DNA of 64,000 nt from NCBI GenBank assembly GCA_013076295.1, contig RQOL01000718.1:248001-312000 (forward strand), in the 5' to 3' direction. Source of the stretch: Sanderia malayensis (taxonomy: Eukaryota; Cnidaria; Scyphozoa; Semaeostomeae; Pelagiidae). The notes beneath the pieces are model-generated. The model had not been told where the DNA came from, did not search any database, and saw only the letters and a list, made by a program, of their open reading frames with translations. Both the position numbers and the translations under genes were made by a program. This document shows positions 1 to 12,400 of the stretch, piece by piece (positions within the stretch are counted from its first letter, which is position 1; every line of letters starts with the position of its first letter).

Positions 1-24
1 TCTAAGGGAAAGCGAAATTTAACA

Positions 25-2206
25 TTGGAAATTTTGCAGACATCGTCTCTTATTAGAGCAAGACTAGTTGGCAAAGCCAAAACACCTCTGAAATTGGGTA
101 TGGTGAGAGACTTGCCATTGGCAGTAGACAGCACTCGATTCAATCCCATTTCGAGTGAACACAAAGATGCCGTAGTGAAGTTTCACTCAGCCCTTGTTGA
201 ATTATATTGCGCACACGCCATTACTGACCGTCTGAAAACCGACCACCAGATTGGAACTGTAGAGTTACGGCACTGCTTTCATTGTTCCCGCAGCACAGGT
301 TCAAGCGAATACAGTTTTCTCTGGAATGTAGCTGTGCCGGATTCCGATGACCCCGTAGCTATGTTTGGACGATGTTATATGGCAAAAAATGCGCGGACGT
401 ACTATGAAGAAGGAACACATGGAGAACACATGGAGAATCCATGCCCGGAAGATTGCAGAAAGCCTGCCATGTGGGAAGCAGAGTTTATAGCCAGATCCCA
501 CCACTTTGGTTATCACTTTAAAGAGAACTGAATGGGTTGATAACCACGGGCGAGTAAATCGGACTGAAGTTGCATTACCCCGAGAACTAGATCTGTCATC
601 CTATGCACTCAAAAAAAACAGAAGAAAGGATGAAATACAAATTAATTGCATTCATATGTCATCATGCAGTTTCGGCGGAAAATGGACATTACTCTGCACA
701 TATCATCAAGGGTGCAACAATCACAACATATGACGATTCTAAAATTGAGAAAAGACCTCTCGAAAACATTCTCCAACTGCTTAGTACTCTAGAGTCCGTT
801 CACTTGCTGTCTTTCTTTTTGCAAGACACAGAGAGCTGCATTTCTTGCGGCACAATGAGTGAGAAATATTGGTTTGGTTTATTGCAGCCAAGAAATACAC
901 AAGCAGATATTCATGATGCAAGGACTGCTTGCAACTCAACGCATTTTAATGGCGACCGTATATCGCAGGTTTTATATGCTATCGCTTCGAAGGAGACAAA
1001 TAAGAGTCTGGTAACAACCTCAGACAACTTTTTTGCAGATGTTAAACGCCATCGCATAGCGGCTGAGTACAGTCACATGTTAGAAGTAGATTTCCTGAAG
1101 ATTGATGCGATGGTTATTCCAATTAACGTGGATAGGCAACATTGGGTGATGGCGTGCATTTATCCATGTGCAAAATGCATAGTTGTCATGGATTCCATGC
1201 GGGACTCAACACAAGGAAGAGGTAAATTCGAGGTTCTCGTTAAGTTTTTAAGGTTGCATGCTGCAAAAAATGATGCTGGATTTGCTGTAAACGAGTGGGT
1301 CCTTGTTGTTGGAGAACTTTTTCCCCCTTTCCAGTTCTGCTCCGCAACACTTCCAGTTCTGGCCCCAAGACATCTACCAGTCCAGGAAGACACACCCTTT
1401 TGCGGAGTTTTGCTGCCACACATGGATACAACTGCATGACATTGGAAAACTCATACATTCCCCGACAATGCATGTTGTAACACTCCGCTATTTGCATGCA
1501 CATCAACGCTAGTTGACATCGCATGCATAATCGCCCAATCGCAAGTATACCGGAGCCATCGCCCAAAGGAGAAAATTTGATAAGAAATACCATTGCAGGA
1601 TTTGGGAAGACAATTAATTTCTACACCGCGTTATCCTGTTACTTAAAGAAGAGAGCTGAGTTGTCGGCCTGCATGTCCAATGGTCCAAGTAGTGCTCAGA
1701 AAGAGCATTCAGATTCCATTGACAGTGACCAAGAAGATGTCGATATATCCTTGGCGATTGGAAGACTTTCGGTTTTCAAGGAGGTGCTTCTATCACGCCT
1801 GACGTTGAGTATGTAGAAAGCGAATGCAAGGTATGTTTTCTTGGCAAAGTATGGAAAACAGATATTGCTGAACATGTTCTGGGAGGAATTAGAAGAGATA
1901 TTGCAAAACGGAATGACTGATTGCGGACTAGATGTAGTCAAAGGCGCACTTTATAAAATATTTTGCAATCCGAAGCCCGACCAAGAATACTTCACGATCA
2001 GGCTGCCGAGCATCAAGCATAACCGTTATGGGTTTACGACATTGCAACTCATAGATTATGTTATATTGCCTGACGCTTTGTGCTTGGAACATATGAAAGA
2101 GCATGGATATACATATGAGGATGCAGTAGCCCGGCTAAGCAGAAATAATCAATCACGTTTGACAAGTTATTGGAACTATGTGCTGCTCAAGGTATGCATT
2201 TTATAA
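25..2206 (+). pseudogene. Decayed transposon-type protein with USP-like and Ulp1-like protease domains (5' end outside window)
   Basis: The reading is broken into pieces: 25-531, about 506-620, about 620-1439, 1523-1816 and 1841-2206, each in a different frame or after a stop. The second and third pieces read as the C-terminal lobe of a ubiquitin-specific protease: a CxxC pair near nt 270, LPREL, then YKLIAFICHH and GHYSAH with the family's catalytic-type His at nt 687-689, followed by YDDSKI. The N-terminal Cys box would lie before base 1. The third piece continues into a Ulp1/SENP (C48) core: INVDRQHWVMACI (His at 1140-1142), VVMDSM (Asp near 1190) and EDTPFCGVLL (Cys at 1401-1403). The last piece (WEELEEIL... 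LIDYVILPDALCLEHM) I do not recognise. Ulp1 domains are carried by several large eukaryotic transposons, such as the KDZ group, so a transposon origin is inferred. Alternative: a decayed host gene with introns I failed to join. Confidence 0.55.
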
Positions 2207-2645
2207 GGATAATTGTCTTCCATAATCCAGCAGTACTTCGAGTTGCATCATATGTTGTGTCTTCGAGTTGCATCCGATTGTTATGACATTGCCTTTCATT
2301 AATAGGATAATCAACAGGATGCACAGAAGATTGTTAAAGAGGGATGTCAGATTCAGGGTACGTGAATAATCAAATAGTTTCGTATCGTCACAACATCAAC
2401 AATCCTGTCATTTTATATTTCCATAACAATAAATAGTGTACTAGAGAAAGAATGATGCAACTTTATTGTTGGTGGTGTAAATAATAAGATGCAACCACTT
2501 GACAAGGTAACATTTGTAAATTGTAAATAAACACAAAGGAATAAATATATAAACAACATTCTGTATTAAACTTGTTCTGATGATTTTCAGGAGTCAGTTA
2601 CAATGTCTTATTTCTATGATTATATCCTATCTTTATGGCCTCTTC
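2207..2645. other. AT-rich spacer, no gene seen
   Basis: Follows the decayed protease sequence. It has AATAAA-like signals near 2525-2545 (aataaacac, ggaataaat), which could be a polyadenylation region for the upstream unit, but no reading frame or recognisable repeat. Confidence 0.4.
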
Positions 2646-2900
2646 GCGGCTTTTGCTACCATTATGAAATAGATGGGATGTACGCCAAAATAGTAGTAAC
2701 TGATTTCGACCGAAACTTCTCATGCTTTATTACTATTTATTAGGATACTTATTAAATGCAATTGTTTGACATTTTAAATGTCAAACAATTGCGTCTAATT
2801 GTTATTTATTTGATATTAGTAAATTAAAAATGGGCAGGAAGTGATTTTTGTTTTTATCGATTCTTCGGAGCACCATAATCGGGCCTAGCCAAAAGTTTCC
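2646..2900 (+). repeat. Left terminal inverted repeat
   Basis: Inverted partner of about 5389-5648, with scattered mismatches and small indels. It contains a near-perfect 33-bp palindrome centred near 2775 (caattgtttgacattt and its complement), which the right arm has partly lost. Confidence 0.75.
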
Positions 2901-3799
2901 CAAAAAAACCTTCCACCCCCTAAACCTCCATTTCTAAAACAAAAGATTATTGTATCATTAAGAGTATATCCTTACCTCTAATTGGCGGTGGCTCCATGGT
3001 GATTGATGATGGATAAGAGAAATAGCACGTGTTCAAAGTTTCCTTGCCATGTGTCCAGTCTGTGCGTGAATACATGGATGGGGCTGGGGAAAATGACAGC
3101 CAAATAAGTGTGAAAGGAAATATTCTTTTCCTATCAAGCTATACTATTATATCAAACGCACTCATCTTATGCCTTTATATATGTGTTATCAAAGTTGTTG
3201 TGTTGGTGGCTGTAGTAATTAATCGTGGCGTGAAGACAAGTTAATCCTAAGGGGACATGTAGAATAGCTTGTATTCCATGCATTTCCCACAGACGAGGGC
3301 GTATGAAAGTTGTGGATTAAAGCAAAGGTCTGAAAAATATGAATTCAGAAGAGGGTTGCTCGTTTGTTCAAATCCTTTCAAGTTTGGGAAGCCACTTTGC
3401 AACTTTAATTACCCAACAATGTACCTGACACAGCGCGATGCAGAGACAAAAAAGACGTGAGTGAAGAGGAGAAAGCTTGCGTCGAAGTCCAAGACGAAGG
3501 CCGGCAACAATGAAGCAGACAGTGCTCTTTGCAAGTACAGAACAGTACACGCCGAAGACTCAAGATGAGTTTGTGTCTAGTTTAGGACCTGAATATGAAC
3601 TACAGCAAACTAGTAGAGGTTACAAAGTGCAGTTCTCTGCCGGCTTTGAGGGGCAAACATTTTTGATCTAGTTTTCGACCATTTATTACCGGTCGCTTGT
3701 CGTATGCAGTATTGGAAAGGGCAAGCTCAGACAGAGAAAGAACAGCAGAAAAGTATCTGTAAAGCAGAGGAAGCATTAATGCAGGCAGGTGAAGAAACA

Positions 3800-4383
3800 T
3801 TTAAAAGTTTTAAGATTTGCCCAGGCCCGCACCAGGCCCGAAGAGGACGCTTTCTCTTGAGTTAGAGTTGTTGATGCTTATGATGCGCTTGAAGTGTACA
3901 CTCGCTGGAAGTGTAATTTGAAAGTGCAAGACCTTACTTATCGGTTTGATGTAGCTATTGGGCTGGCGACAGCTGTTGTTTTACATGGGTGCGGTTAATG
4001 GCGTTAGAATTGAAATCACTAATCAAGTGGCCGCATAGAAGTGCAATTCGACAATATATGCCCGATTTCTTTCGGAAACTTTATCCAAAATGAAGAGTGA
4101 TAATTGACTGTACCGAAGTCTTTTTAGAAACTCCATCCTGTCTGCAGCTTGCAGCAACTTGTTGAAGCCAATACAAACACCATCACACCATAACGTTTTT
4201 CGTAGGTATTACTCCAAATGGAGCTATTTCCTACGTGCAGATTGCTATGGTGGAAGAGCATCAGACATTTTCATTATGGAAAACTACGGTTTTGCACGTG
4301 GTCTTCTTCCCAATGACCAAGTAATGGCAGATAGGGTTCAAAATAGAGGCCTATTTGGCATACTACCAATGCACTCTGACTAG
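3800..4383 (+). pseudogene. Broken DDE_Tnp_4-type transposase
   Basis: Joining frames by eye gives the order of this transposase family: TLSLELELLMLMMRL (N-terminal helical part, about 3840-3890), a region reading like LKSLIKWP...RQYMPDFF...LYPK (about 4010-4093), then RVIIDCTEVFLETPS (first catalytic-type Asp near 4105), WSQYKHHHTITF, and finally YYSKWSYFL...GGRASDIFI...LLPNDQVMADR with the second Asp near 4330. Stops and shifts interrupt it. The third acidic residue was not found with confidence. DDE_Tnp_4 proteins cut and rejoin transposon ends. Confidence 0.7.
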
Positions 4384-4731
4384 CCCACCATCTACTCCAG
4401 GTAATCTCCAAATGAATAAGTCAACTGTTGCATGAGTCTGTCAAGTTGCTGACCTCAGAATTTTTGTAGAGAAAGCTATAAGGAGAATGAAAGAGTACAA
4501 GATACTCAAGACTGAGTTTCCGATTATTCTTCTTTCGATTTGCGACGATATTCTTACTATCTCTGCAGCATTAAAATATTTGAAGAAGCCATTATTAGAA
4601 CATAAACCATGGTATTCTTATATACAGTCAAAAAGACTAGAATATATGATCAGAATATAAATTTTATCTAAAGACTATAATTTTACCAAGTCGTAGAGGT
4701 CAGAAAAATTATTAATTACATTGCTAACTCG

Positions 4732-5382
4732 CTACATAATACACATAAAGTCGTTTTCTGGTGCTGAGTTCAAGTTAGTGCAGGGCCAATCTAGCCATAG
4801 CTGGCAAATTTTGCATTCCACACTCTTTTGTGCCGTTTCTTCAAATTCACCATCTTCCATACAAGTCAAAAGCATATAGATCTTTTCTCCAGCAGAACTC
4901 TTGCAATATGTGCTTTGAAAAATATAATGGCATTTCTTTCCAGCATGGACCAATGATCCGTGTCGAATTGAATTTTTAAAATTAACTCTCCAGTTGGTGT
5001 CCATTTGACAGAATATCCATGCTTGGCCCTTAGCAATGCAATCTGCACCAGTATTTGGCTCTAATATTTATGTATTTTTTGCAAAGTGATTGTCTGTTCA
5101 ACCTCGAACAGACAGATAGTGCGCACTTGAAATTGATTCATCTCTTAGCTTGTACGAACACTTATATTCAACTGGAGCCTTTCCATTATCGCAGCACTTA
5201 CACACGAATACGTTATCTGGTGGTTCACGAATAAATGGAAAGAATTTATTCACCAGCAAGCCCGAATCTAAAAGTCGCCCATTGCGATGTTTTTTACTAC
5301 AGATTCGGCTAACGCACTTCTTGGATCCATTTGTTGTTGTTTTCTCATCTTGTATCTTGCGATAACGGAAAGATTTTTTCAT
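4732..5382 (-). pseudogene. Accessory transposon ORF with PHD-like cysteine cluster, broken
   Basis: Read on the minus strand from 5382 down to 4732 in two or three frames. The first part (5098-5382) has Lys-rich sequence and CVSRICSKKH, then VCKCCDNG. The last part (4732-5004) ends with VECKICQLWLDWPCTNL and a final Cys, a spacing like a PHD or PHD-like zinc finger (C-x2-C ... W-x-H/D-W-x-C). It is probably the second protein of the surrounding transposon. The frameshift near 4870-5100 makes it non-functional here. Confidence 0.5.
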
Positions 5383-5388
5383 GCTCTG

Positions 5389-5648
5389 AACTTTTGGCTA
5401 GGCCCGATTATGGTGCTCCGAAGAATCGATGAAAACAAAGAGTAAAATCACTTCCTGCCCATTTTTAATTTGCTAATGTCAAGTGAATAATAATTTTTCC
5501 AAATGATGGTAAATAAAAGTCAAACAACTGCGTCTAACAAGTATCCTAATAAATAGCAATAAAGCATGAGGAGTTTCCGTCCAAAACAGTGGCTACCATT
5601 TTGGCCTATATCCCACCTATTTCATAATGGTATGGTAGCAAAAACCGT
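5389..5648 (-). repeat. Right terminal inverted repeat
   Basis: Reverse complement of about 2646-2900. It ends near aaaaccgtgg, which matches the cggcttttgc start of the left arm. Confidence 0.75.
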
Positions 5649-6585
5649 GGTAATGCTTGTTGTCCATACAAGCATTATTGACATACAAAAAACTTAGGCT
5701 ACTTTCTCAAAAGCTGCTCATGCTCCTCTACAGTTTTCACCATAGAGCAGTTCTCATGATAATCTTGGATTTTCATTGAAATTTACAATTTATCATCATG
5801 TCTCTTGTCTTTTTTTTGTCGTCGTTTACATTTTGAAATTTCTTTGTGCAATTTGCTTCCCTTCTGGTATTTTTGTTCCAACATCTGGTCTGCTGTTCCT
5901 TTTCTGCCTGGGCCTTCGTCCATTGCCAGTACCAGTGTTTTTCAATGGCGGAATATGTCACTCCCTAATTTCCACTTCCTTTAACAATTGGGTGTCCATC
6001 CTTTCCCTATACCTGGGTCTCCCTGAAGCTGATTTTTGGGTGGCCATCTTTGCTCTTTGATGATTTTGCATTCGATTTCCCAGTGATATCTCTTTGACCT
6101 GGCCTTTCTTCTGCTCCTTAACATACTATCTTGAATCTCACGTGATTGAATTTCAAGGAGGACTCAATTTTTTGACGAATTTGCACAATCCTTTCGTTTT
6201 CATCTTTTTGCTGACTTTGGAAATTAGGGCCTTCCATTTCCAGGTCCGGTGTATATTCCCTGTTTCCCGCTCTGCTGGTATATCTGGTATGAATCCTGAC
6301 GTTCCACGTTACAGTAACACAAGAGATACAGTAACCATCGCTCGACTACGTTTCTGTCCACCGCTTCTTTTGCTTTAGCTTCACTCTTTCATTTGAAAAT
6401 TCCTGCCACGGATTTTTTTCCAAAGCAATGCAATGCAGTTTATAAATACTAGCATTAAAATTGTTCACAGATTGATATCTGCGTATTGTTATGAAATCAA
6501 ATAAAATATACACAAATTTGAAAGAAAAGTTGGATTGCTTGCCTTATCAGCCTTTCCGGCAAATTATATAAAGTAAAATTAACAA
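5649..6585. other. Unassigned sequence
   Basis: Open frames on both strands (for example plus 5776-6060 and 6094-6378; a Lys/Arg-rich minus reading over 5773-6060) show no domain I recognise. The basic, Gln-rich minus reading may be a relic of a mobile element, but I cannot support that. Confidence 0.3.
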
Positions 6586-6590
6586 TACGG

Positions 6591-6629
6591 CTGAAATGTA
6601 GGATGCCGAATGAGCATCCTACATTTCAG
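6591..6629. repeat. Inverted repeat (17-bp arms)
   Basis: gctgaaatgtaggatgc and its exact complement flank the short loop cgaat/ga. It could be a MITE end or the relic of an inverted terminal junction. No poly-T tract follows, so it is not an obvious terminator. Confidence 0.6.
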
Positions 6630-6639
6630 CTTTGAGAGA

Positions 6640-7429
6640 ACAAATAAAAATACTCGGCCTCTACGGGGTCCTGACTTTTTTGCCAAGTATGTAAATTCAT
6701 ACTGCACACTTGAAGTGCACCCTTTTTGGTATTGCAAACTTGCGTACTGGGATTTTTTACTACACACCCCTTTGTCCTGGGAGTTTCCTACTACAGTTCA
6801 AATTTTACTTGGCCTCACAATTTGAACATGGTATGAAGAAAAAGAAAGTCCGCTTCTTTTCTTCATGATCCTGCTCTTCATGCAACTCCCACGCTCTTTT
6901 TCCAAAAAACCCTTTGCGCTTCGTCTCGAAATACTAGGTATTTTAATTAATTGCAAAAGTTGAAAATCAAATAACAACAAGAATTGACACAGATCAGATA
7001 GTGAACACGTCACAAGCCAGCCCTAATTTTGCCTGACTCATACTATGGAGCGAGGTAACATTGCTTTGTAGAGGGGGAGTTTGTGTTAATGGAGGAAGAT
7101 GTAGGCAATTATCACGTAGAGGAGAGATGTTTGTTTAAGTAGGGAAGGAAGGTTTGTTGACAGCCGTTTCAGCAAGACAGGAAGATTAAAATCAAGATGT
7201 AACCAATAAAAAAATTAAAGCACAAGGTACTACATTCTAATTTAATTCTATTCTATCCGCGTGTAAATAATCTTCAAATTCTATTTGCATTTCGCAGTTG
7301 TGCATATTTTAGAACAATTTTTTTAAATTAAGAATCCAAAGGAAAATTTCAGTTGCAGCTGATGACGAAATCTCCACATTAAAAGCGCTGTTCTCATTAG
7401 ATATTAACTGTAGAAGATAGTTAAACCGT
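6640..7429. other. Unassigned AT-rich sequence
   Basis: I see no coherent coding sequence, RNA gene or clear repeat here. Confidence 0.4.
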
Positions 7430-7807
7430 TGTAACGCCTCAGTGGGCTTTTCGCCCAATAGTCCTGGGCCCCAGAGGTCACCTGTGTGGCTATTTCATTG
7501 CTGCATGATTTTATAACAGCATTTTTAGTCTTCACAATCTTCTTGCGTCACGACACCTTAATTTATCCACCTTTCTCCCGCAAAGACGAGATCGCCCGTT
7601 CTTCTCTGAAATAGCGAGCCTCCTTGCACTCTTCATATCATAATGAGCTGGAAAGTAGAACAGTGGCATTCGATGATGTTACATCATTGAGGGTTGGTAG
7701 TATTTATTAAACAGATTTGAGTAAAAGGAAAACGCACATGACATCATCCAAAAGAAAACAAAACTAAAAATCAATCCCACCAGCCTCCACTTCCACATAA
7801 CATTACA
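7430..7807 (-). repeat. Candidate LTR of the Gypsy-like remnant
   Basis: This 378-bp stretch starts tgtaacg and ends cattaca, so it has short TG...CA-type inverted termini. It lies just beyond the C-terminal end of a minus-strand Gypsy polyprotein, where a 3' LTR belongs. No second LTR, clear polypurine tract or target duplication was found, so the boundaries are tentative. Confidence 0.3.
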
Positions 7808-7875
7808 TAATGATTTATTCCTTCCCAGGCTCCGTTTCAACATAACAAACGTTTATATCAGTTTTAGCTACTGCA

Positions 7876-8925
7876 TCACTCCTCACAAAGTTCTGGTGAT
7901 AGTGAACTGGTCTCTAATATGTCTGATGGTATTGGAATCCCATACTTTATCGGTGCTCTACGTACTGGGACTGGTCTTTTATTTCTAGCGTGTTCGCGTT
8001 CTCGATTATTTACGTGATCGCTCCCCCTATTATGCCCGTAGTCGATTTCATGTTCAGTGTTAGAATCGCTATCAGACCTTTCATGTTGCCTTGTTGTATT
8101 CACTTTTTTGAAATATGAGACATTTTGCGTGATTTCATGCGTAGAGTTTTCAGCGGTTACTTGTGTGCGTTTCCGCTCTATGACAATGTACGGTTTTTAA
8201 TTGAATCTCGTTGTCAACTTATTCTTCTTAATTTGCTTGACTAGAACTTAATCACCGATATTTATGGAACTCTTTCGAAAAAGATCAACTCGCTCAAAAT
8301 CTTACTCACGTGTTTTTCCACACCACTCTTCTACCCCATTCGTCGGCAACTCCTCAAAGCGAGATTATACTTACGTCATTCCCTTCAGGTGTAGATGGTT
8401 GGTACTTGATACCTAGAGTTGAAAGGTATTTGTGAAAATAATTTTCCGAAAATGGCGGTCCATTGTCTTTTTTACAGTGTCAGGCAGTCTTTGTACTGAA
8501 AAGTATGTTATCCAATTATGGAATAACAACGGACGCTTTTGTTCTTTTTACTACCTTGACTTCGGGAAACCGAGTATAGCAATTCACAAGAATCAAGTAG
8601 TCCCCTGACGGCAACGGTCCATGGAAATCAATGTGAACTTTTTGCCAGGCTGCTTTAGGTGTGCCCTGTAATAGTAATGGCTCCAGTGTTGGTTGATTTC
8701 CATCTGCTTGACAGGCAATAGATGACTGAAGTGTCTTCTGCACGAGTTCATCAATACCTGGAAACCATATTTTCTCTCGCAGTAGTGCTTTGGTCAAGGA
8801 CAAACCTTGCAAATTTTTGTGGGCAATATCTAATACTTGTTGCGAAAGCGACGACGGAATATTTATTCCGTTTACCGCGCAATTTACCGCGTATTAGCTA
8901 CTCCCACTGCCTCTACTGTTAGTTA
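7876..8925 (-). pseudogene. Ty3/Gypsy-like integrase region, decayed
   Basis: Read from 8925 downwards. LSQQVLDIAHKNLQGLSL leads into KALLREKIWFPGIDELV, the zinc-binding H2C2 part (C-x2-C reduced to CQADG). The catalytic core follows with WQKVHIDFHGPLPSGDYL (first Asp) and YTRFPEVKVV. After a break near 8500, the frame YLSTLGIKYQPSTPEGN continues the core (its expected second Asp falls in the break), then EWCGKTREDFERVDL, and the tail 7876-8103 ends with RRAPIKYGIPIP. Integrase inserts retroelement cDNA. Stops and shifts near 8220, 8370 and 8500 kill the frame. Confidence 0.75.
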
Positions 8926-9440
8926 GTTTTTAAAAGACCGTGACGGCTTTAAAGAATCTGGATGTTTAAACATATTGCTGCTTGCAATCTTTGTAATGTA
9001 TTGTCGGTTTTTGTTGCGCGTACAATTTTGCATACGTGTCTTCAAGTTGTGAGAGGATTTCTTGGACACGAGGACCTGCTTGGTATAATAATAAGGCTCT
9101 CTGTCGTGTTTCATCAAGTTATATCATTGACTAATAAGAATGTATCAAAGTCTTGCAGCCATAACTTCCATCGAGGACTTGTTTTGGCTCACAACCACTA
9201 CTTGATCCTTTTGCAATGGCTTTGCGCATAGTGACAAGAAAAGAGATTTACCAAGGAATATTAGCCCACAATCCGTAATAACAATTTCATTTTCAATACG
9301 GAGGCAAAATGAAAACATCTGTATCAAGCATAAGATTTGGACCGTCAACCACACTACAGGGTGGTCCAGAAACATATTAAAAACCATCGTTTGAATTACT
9401 TTTAACTCTGAGGCCCCAGACAGGATTTTTAACATCGTGA
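8926..9440 (-). pseudogene. Possible upstream part of the Gypsy-like remnant
   Basis: Minus-strand pieces 9145-9435 and 8923-9117 run toward the integrase region in the same orientation, but I recognise no reverse transcriptase, protease or RNase H motif. The assignment rests on position only. Confidence 0.25.
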
Positions 9441-12400
9441 AAGAAAGTGAACTTTTATTATATGGAAGCGGATGAATAAATTAGCCATCAATTTTGAGCG
9501 ACACTGACAGTTGAAGTAACAAACTAGCTAACTCTTTTCTCAAAAAACAAAAATGAAATACTTTGTCATGATATTTGTATGTCCTTTTTATGTGCGCGCG
9601 CTACCTTTTACGCGCAGCTTAATTTTTGCGCAGTACTTGATAGTGTGCGATAGATAATTAATTTGGGATAGTTTGCTTCTTGACTTGGAATTCAACCAAA
9701 ATTTTCATCGGCCAACCTATTTAACAAAGGACATTTATCGAATGGCGGCATGGCGGAGCTGTGCCAGTGAAATTAGAAGCAAACACGATGGCCGAGCTGT
9801 GTTGTTAACACAATGCAAGGATTTACAGTAATATTCAGACTGTCAAGTAGAAAAGTATTTTATATCGATTCTTTACTGAGAGTCCCCATTGTTTGCTTCT
9901 ACTCTCTGCCGCGGTTGATCGTCCTCCCGCAATTTGACGTCCCCCCCCACACTGCCCCAATTCAGACCCCAATTACTCCCCTCAAGTCGTTTTTTAAAAT
10001 TATTTGAAAGAATTAAGATTTGGGAAAAGCCTAAAATTCCCATTTTAGGCCTTGGGACACGATTTTATGAGTTATTTGCCGAGCTATATAAAGTGCAGCA
10101 AAAAGCTACGATACGCTTCAATACAAAAACTGTTCTGCTGGATCAATTTTCATTCTGAAAACTGTTTTATGACCCGCTCAACTAGCTACATAGCTTTAAC
10201 GAAGAATGCAAAAATGTCATATCAATTTTCTTGATTACAGCAGGCCTTTAGGAACTTGTCTCCTCTTGAGCAAACTCGTGCACAAAAAATGAGGAGAAGC
10301 CATACAAATTTTTGAAAAAGCTAATGCGGCAATTGTGCAAATGCATACGCAGATACGTGCAAATGCGGAAACCATTGTTTCGTATTTAATATAATGTTAT
10401 GTAGTTAATATTTTATTTATTTGCAAAAGGTTCACTGTTCTGGTCATAGAGCAGAAATTTGTCTCAATAAAAATCTATCGTCATCTGCAAGGAAAAGACC
10501 TCACTGTTTGAATCGAGTAAGTTACCCTAGATTTGTTGCATTAATTTGTAGTTTGTAGCTTGAATTTTTTCAGTTTGCAGCTAAAATTTCGTGGCTTGTA
10601 GCTTAATGTTGTAATTAAACTTTACAGATTAATTTTGTACATTCTATAGTGATAGTTACCCTTTTAAACTGTATTCAGTAAGAGAATGTATTTAGTGTTG
10701 TTTACCAAATATTTAGCATTCGTAATTTCTGATAATAATATTAATGGTACGATCTTGATTGCTGGTCTATTATTCAATGATTATTTTTGTTAGTTTATAC
10801 AGTCTCCTAAATTCGCATAGTCTATGTTTAAGTGTGCCGTGGATTCCCAACGGAATATTGTATGTTAAATCGGATTTTCTTGTTATCGTTGTACAAAGAC
10901 TTGACATTTGAAAAACTTTGTATGTCCAACCATTGTTTAAGAAGCATCACTCACACAATCGGTAAGAAAATAATTGATTTGTTTTGCCTCATCAGTTTTA
11001 TTGTTGCTATTGCTGTAATCCACAAGGGGGTGTAAATACTAAATCAACAAGAGATAAGCACAATATTGAGTCCTCAATTTGGCTTTTTCTGAAAAAATGG
11101 TCAATTTGCCTTCTACAATAGGATTCCCAGCTCCCCAGAGGAATTCCTTTCTAGTTTTTCCACATTCACTTCACTTAAATGCATTAAATTTGCAGATGAA
11201 TCTAAGCCAGTAGTACAAGTCATATTGATAAACTCAGTCTTAATAAACTCCGTCCTTTCTTTATGTCGGATTTTCCCGACTAAAGGCAAGCAACAAGGGT
11301 CATGCTAAATACTGATTACGATTCCAAGTATATCTACACATTTTTGACATTTCGATCTTAGCTTTTCACATCAAAAGACATTCTCTCTTTTCATTACAAA
11401 ACGATGGATTTATGAACCTGACCTGGGTTTGACTCCGCGGGAATTGATAGGGCCCTCTGTTTACTTCCACATGGGGCAGAATATCAGCATATAATTATAC
11501 GATTTTTTAATTTCTTTTGTAATTTTCATTTCATTATACTCTTTTGAGTAGGGGACGAGACGAAGATAAACAAATTCAGACAATGTGCCTGATGATGCTC
11601 TCTGGTAGAGGTAATCTTATTAGTAAGATCTAGCGAATATCCCGTGATGTGGACAAATGACTGCACTCTTTAAAAGTCAAGCCAGCTAATGGGTAGCTAA
11701 TATTTCATTGAGTTGCAAATTATACACTTTCTTATAAGAATATAGTTCATAAGAATACTTCTGCTCAAAGTTGCCAAATGGTAACGGAAATTTAAGAAAA
11801 GCAATGGAAAAACTTTAGGCTAGAAGAAATTGTCGTATTCTTTTAAAAAAGTTAGTAGGCATTTTTTCATGAGAACGTCGAGGCTGCGGATTATTACAAC
11901 TTGAAAATTCATCAAGAATAATAGTCAGGTATAAATTTTCATGGACATCTTCACTTTTTGTTTATACATATTCTTTTTATTCTGAATGCTTTCCATTTTT
12001 ATTCTTAATTGTCATTGATTTTTGCGAGTTTTAAGCCTCACTCTTCTTATAAACATTATATTCTTATAAAAAACAGTGCCGCGGTTATTTGAGCAAACAG
12101 CACAGGCCTGGTTTCTATACGCTAAGTTATAAATTTCACGGTACACTTGTGAATGTATCGTTGTGTTTCATTTCCTGCAGTATAAAACTTCTAAGGCTTT
12201 CCTCAATAGCGACAAAAACTTTCTTTGAAGGAAAACTCACTTGAGAATAATTTCAGGCCAAGATCAGGATTTTTTTCAAAATACTAAATCTTAGTTTAGC
12301 TTAACAATTAGTTGTTCTTTCTCATAAGCGGGAAAAGTGCGACCTCCGTCATTTTATTCATGATATCCATTTGTTATTATTATTGACATCTCAAGGGTAG

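Larger units (their letters stand above)
2646..5648. mobile_element. DNA transposon with inverted repeats of about 270 bp (DDE_Tnp_4, ISL2EU/IS4EU-like)
   Basis: Bases from about 2646 to 2900 reappear inverted at about 5389-5648. Shared blocks include tttgctacc, ccattatgaaata, catgctttatt, ctatttattaggatact, gggcaggaagtga, gattcttcggagcaccataa and gggcctagcc. Between them lie a decayed plus-strand DDE transposase and a minus-strand cysteine-rich ORF in two frames. Two genes on opposite strands inside long TIRs fit ISL2EU/IS4EU-like elements, as I recall that family. Both genes are broken, so this copy cannot move by itself. The exact ends and target duplication were not resolved. Confidence 0.75.

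Noticed and set aside
5776..6378. Two hydrophobic plus-strand ORFs as membrane proteins
   Set aside because: Phe/Leu-rich composition comes from T-rich DNA; the opposite strand reads as basic, Gln-rich sequence, and neither has a start or splice context or a known domain.
7430..9440. Complete Gypsy provirus
   Set aside because: Only the integrase end and one doubtful LTR could be recognised; no reverse transcriptase, second LTR or target duplication is visible.
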